Assembly (NCBI GenBank): GCA_015680685.1
Contig: MNCI01036774.1
Location: 335,511-399,510 of the forward strand
From: Gnetum montanum
Taxonomy: Eukaryota; Streptophyta; Gnetopsida; Gnetales; Gnetaceae
Direction of reading: 5' to 3'
Length of the DNA stretch: 64,000 nt
The position numbers were made by a program, and so were the translations under genes. This document shows positions 60,640-64,000 of this stretch, in pieces. Each line of letters starts with the position of its first letter. Positions within the stretch are counted from its first letter, which is position 1. The notes beneath the pieces were generated by a model. It did no database searches. It had not been told where the DNA came from and worked only from the letters and a program-made list of their open reading frames with translations.

Positions 60640-61480
60640 CACAGTGGAGGATGAGAACCTTTGCATGTGCTATGACTACAAGCTTCTTGGTAAGTACACC
60701 ATCAATAATAGGTAACTAGTGTCCTTTGTCTTGGGATTTGTTCAATGAGCTAGTAAATGCTAAGTTGAAGATTGAATCTTTATAAAGGCTACCATCTATT
60801 TGCACCACAGAAGGGGATGGGAAGAAGATGATATATAGCATGCCTTAGGGGTATTATGAATGAACCATGATATCACTCGCCCTGCATGATGCATTGGCTA
60901 CCTTTTGTATCTTGATTTGTGAGGTGCATCTATTGCTCCTCGCTAAGATGGTGGTGGGACAACTTCATGCTATCTAGGTGTATTTGAGTCATTGGTCAAG
61001 CGTGTTCAATATTTGAAGATGGCCTTTCATAATTTAAGAGAAAATAAGCTTTTTATGTGAACAATGAGAAGTGTGAATTTGGGTTTATTGAATTGAAATT
61101 TTTTTTGTTGTTACTTGGTAGGTAGTAAAGCTAGATGCTATGAAGGAGGCGGCAATGTAGTGTTGACCAAACCCAAAGTTGTTCATTAGGTCAAATAGGT
61201 CATGGGGTTGGCAAGTTTCTATTGGCAGTTTGTGAGAAACTTCTCAAGAATCTCCACATCCTTAAATCAATTTACAAAAAAAGGACGTTCCATGAAGGTG
61301 GGATGAAAGGTGTCATTAAGCATTTTGATGAGATTGCAGGGGCATTCACAACAAAACTAGTTTTAGTGCTTCTGAGGTTTCTGACACCTTTTAAATATCA
61401 AATAAATTCCTTGGAAGTGGTTGGAGTTCTCATATGGTTGGTTGATTTGGTAGCATGTGAATTAAGGAAGTTGACTTGAG
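60640..61480 (+). pseudogene. Reverse transcriptase and RNase H start, chromovirus-like
   Basis: EDENLCMCYDYKLL followed by KYTINNR is the fingers motif. The intervening palm is shifted among frames. LVKRVQYLKMAFHNLRENKLF, VMGLASFYWQFVRNFSRIST and LNQFTKKGR give the thumb-connection region. The frame at 61222-61479 is a shadow piece of this. Stops are frequent. Confidence 0.78.
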
Positions 61481-61609
61481 TAGAATGATTAATGATTGTG
61501 ACTAGTTTATGAGAGAAAAGTTTGTTATTATTCATTTTTGTTAAGGATGTGTTTGGGCTATCTTCTTAGAGGTCAAGTAACTGGTAGCAACGTTGTCCAT
61601 TGTTAGTGA

Positions 61610-61870
61610 TGATGAAGATGGACAACATTGCTACAAGCTACTTGTTAACATAATCTAAGCAATACGTACCAACTAGGTAAGGTGGTTATGCTTTCTTAAG
61701 GAGTTCGGTCTTGTGTTGGTATGTTAGCCAAAGACAGACAACATTACCATATGTTACTTGCTAATACAATGTAAGTTACTTTACAAGTGGGTAAGGTGGT
61801 TAGGCTTCAGGAGACTGATCTTTAGTTGGTGTAATGGTTGGGAAAGGACAATGTTGTAGAAGATGCCTTC
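61610..61870 (+). repeat. Imperfect tandem duplication at the RNase H end
   Basis: Two blocks of about 115-120 bases (from about 61618 and 61735) share GACAACATT, TACTTG, TAAGGTGGTTA and GGTGT(A/T). Both encode variants of the W...LKEF...GKDNVVADA segment that ends chromovirus RNase H, and the second reads GKDNVVEDA. The duplication is old. Confidence 0.7.
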
Positions 61871-63300
61871 ATTGTTATGTGTTGATAATGTTGAAAGTTG
61901 TTTCAAATGAAAGCATCAAAGAAAGAATTCATATTTGATTGAAGCATGATGAGCAAGCTTAAGAGCTCTTAAAGCTTGTTCATAAAGGTTGCTTTCCTCA
62001 TTATACCATTCAAGAGGGCTTAGTTATGTTGGCCTGGGGATGAACATATGTTTTCAAGTGAGACAATATTTAGTTCAACATTATCAAGGAGTGTCACGAT
62101 ATGCTTTATGCATAATCTTTAGTATAGAAGTAGGCTTTTTAGCATTGATGGAGTAGGACTGCTTTTGGTCTAAGAGGAAGCTCGATGATGACTATTTGCA
62201 TGGATGTCTTGTTTGCTAGTGGGATAAAGGTTCAAATGAGAAACTAGGAGGGCTTCTTTAACTGTTGAAAATGGTTGACCTTCCCTAGGTTGCTATTTTC
62301 ATGGACTTCATAATGAGCTTGCCATTAGCAAATGATTTCTCTAGCGTTTTAATGGTGATGGATGAGTTTTCAAGTATGATATGTACATTCCTTGTTTGGC
62401 AGAGATCATGATGGAGCTCTTCTTAAAAAATGTGGTGCTGTGACTGCCAACTAGGATTGTTTTGGACAAAGATTCTTGCTTCGTTGATGCATTGTGAAAG
62501 ACACATTTTTACATGTTGGGTACATGAATGAAAATGTTCTTGAGTATCATCCTCAAACATGATTTTTCAGTAGTATATTAGACATCATGTATTATAAAAA
62601 GGAATGATTGGATCTTATGGAAAATATATGGTTTATTTATAATACGCAAAAATCTCCCAGCACAGGCTATACAATCATGGAACTTGCATTGAGACAACCA
62701 ACTCTTTAATTATTGAGCACTTATTCATATGGAGAAATGTATCAACAGATGAGTTTCTGAAGGTTTGGACAGATCTCTCACATGGCATAGTTCTACTTGA
62801 TGAAAGCCATAGCAGACTTTCAAGTAGGTGATTGAAAATTTTTAGAGATGGATTATGGTAAACAATTTCATCTTGGTCGTGGGGCTCACCAGCAATTATT
62901 ATGAAGGTAAAATAGACCCTGTCAAGTGGTGGTAGACATTAACCCAACTAGTTATAAACTTAAGCTTCCAAGTCACATGATATGTATATTTAGTCTTTCA
63001 TCTTAGCATGTTGAAACTACTGGTCATGGATCCCATGGGCCCTAGTATGACAATCTCTAGAGGACCTCCGATTATTGAATGATCACAAGGGAATCGTATC
63101 AACTATGTTAAAAATTTTAGAACATGTGGGGGATTTTTGGGGGAAATTTTTGAATTATTGGTAGAATTCTTCGGGTCAAATGATAATTGGGAGACCTTGG
63201 AGTTCTTGAAATACAGAACATGTTGTATTGAACTGTGGCTCCAAGGATGGACTTGCTTCAAAATAGTGGGAAATCAATGCTGTCATCCTTGAGTGCAAAT
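61870..63300 (+). pseudogene. Integrase and chromodomain remnant, chromovirus-like
   Basis: SRTAFGLRGSS, MTICMDVLFAS and VENG follow the integrase zinc-binding and linker region in shifted frames. ELFLKNVV and LPTRIVLDKDSCF give the core. LKLPSHM near 62970 is the post-core segment, and VEFFGSNDNWETLEFLK near 63155-63215 resembles a chromodomain, with the W-E pair kept. The third catalytic residue cannot be read. Confidence 0.65.
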
Positions 63301-64000
63301 GCGAACACTAGCTAGAGAGCATTTCTGTTGATAGCCAATATTCACTAATAAGCAACTAGGTAGATGCCAAGGATGACTAGGGAGCCCAAATCCTTGGGGA
63401 AGTGTGCTGTGGGTGTACTCATAAGTACTTGAAATGCTTAAACAATGGATCTATCCTATTCATTTACATCATTGTGAGGAAAAGAGAGGTTTCCACTGCA
63501 CACACGGTCTACTTGGAGTTTGCCAACTTGTTGTAGGGACTCTTGGTAGTGCCAACTAGCACCATAGATTAACAATGCAGATCAGGTGGTGGGTCACCTC
63601 TTCAAGGAAAAGATTCTAAATTGCGGATCACTTGGAATCACAACTGGAATTGCATGGAATCCTATAAGTAAGCAACAATTTCAAGCAAAGATTTCAAATA
63701 TTTTTGCAATAAATGAACACTTATATTAACAAAAATATTAAAAAAAAAACATACAATATGAAATCAAGTGCCTATTAAAAACACCTCTAGTAATCCAACG
63801 GTGTGCAAAAGGAGGAATTTTTATTTACTTCCATCACAGTTGATTATTTATCCAGACATTAAATTATAAAGAGTATAAATCTCAATGCAATGTAGCCAAC
63901 AAATTGGTGCAAGAAGTGCTGGTAAAAGCTAGCCCAGTAGGCACCACTTTGCAGGTTAGAGTATAAAGGAAATGCACCAAGGGCAGTGCCATTACACTTT
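63301..64000. other. 3' flank, AT-rich, no gene
   Basis: Possible 3' LTR of the chromovirus-like element: CTACTTGGAGT and CCAACTTGTTG near 63510-63535 resemble bases at 57690-57715. Nothing else is recognised. An A-rich run lies near 63738-63750. Confidence 0.35.

Larger units (their letters stand above)
57766..63300 (+). mobile_element. Chromovirus-like Ty3/gypsy element, decayed
   Basis: In order on the plus strand: a gag fragment near 58360-58410 (KVKEPRTFS), an opposite-strand LINE fragment (59050-59880), the RT entry and fingers (VEDENLCMCYDYKLLGKYTI near 60640-60700), the post-palm segment MGLASFYWQFVRNFSRIST (61203-61260), RNase H remnants, GKDNVVEDA (about 61850), the integrase core (ELFLKNVV, LPTRIVLDKDSCF near 62400-62490) and a chromodomain-like end (NDNWETLEFL near 63185). 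Frames are broken throughout. The palm with the catalytic Asp pair is unreadable. The order gag-RT-RH-INT-chromodomain assigns it. Confidence 0.8.

Noticed and set aside
1-64000. CRISPR array, operon or prokaryotic genes
   Set aside because: The tandem repeats lack unique spacers of constant size, and every coding match is a plant-type retroelement.

Overview
This window is a transposon graveyard from a plant nuclear genome, AT-rich and heavily decayed. Plant origin is shown by several Ty3/gypsy lineages (Athila-like, Tat-like, chromovirus-like), an RTE-clade LINE of the plant type, primer sites matching plant tRNA-Asp, and LTRs with TATAAATA and AATAAA signals. Old copies carry mostly in-frame TAG/TAA/TGA stops and C/T, G/A differences, as expected of long-methylated DNA. 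The density of old nested copies fits a large-genome seed plant, perhaps a gymnosperm; that is an inference. I find no complete host gene, no rRNA or tRNA gene and no CRISPR array.

Layout. 1-4190: 3' part of a plus-strand Athila-like derivative (A) ending in its LTR. 4191-8697: decayed minus-strand Tat-like gag-protease flanked and interrupted by a 30-31 bp minisatellite. 8697-11090: repeat-rich DNA with a degenerate 70-75 bp hairpin-bearing array. 11090-15769: minus-strand Athila-like gag plus LTR (E), split by an unrelated solo LTR (11969-13507). 17118-18080: RTE LINE tail. 18556-19119 and 46363-46860: two halves of a plus-strand Tat-like integrase.

The centre is a nest. Athila-like element B (minus, 19120-46362, target duplication ATAAC) splits the Tat-like integrase. 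B was itself hit by D (minus, 37084-44520, target duplication ACTGC, inside B's gag) and by C (plus, 23693-30692, in B's 3' region). A, C and D keep gag, protease and LTRs but lack the RT and integrase core. A and C share one deletion junction; D has another. B keeps RNase H and integrase but has lost the RT palm. No copy here could move alone. B also carries, in the envelope position downstream of pol, a 944-codon coiled-coil reading frame that I do not recognise with confidence. Its frame is continuous once a 44-base assembly artefact is discounted.

46860-64000: a solo Athila-like LTR (48119-49032, target duplication CCTAG), a nearly full-length RTE LINE (49225-51990), a CpG-richer patch that may be the promoter and first exon of a low-copy gene (52958-53242), a second LINE type (54500-56940) and a chromovirus-like element (57766-63300) carrying an opposite-strand LINE fragment.
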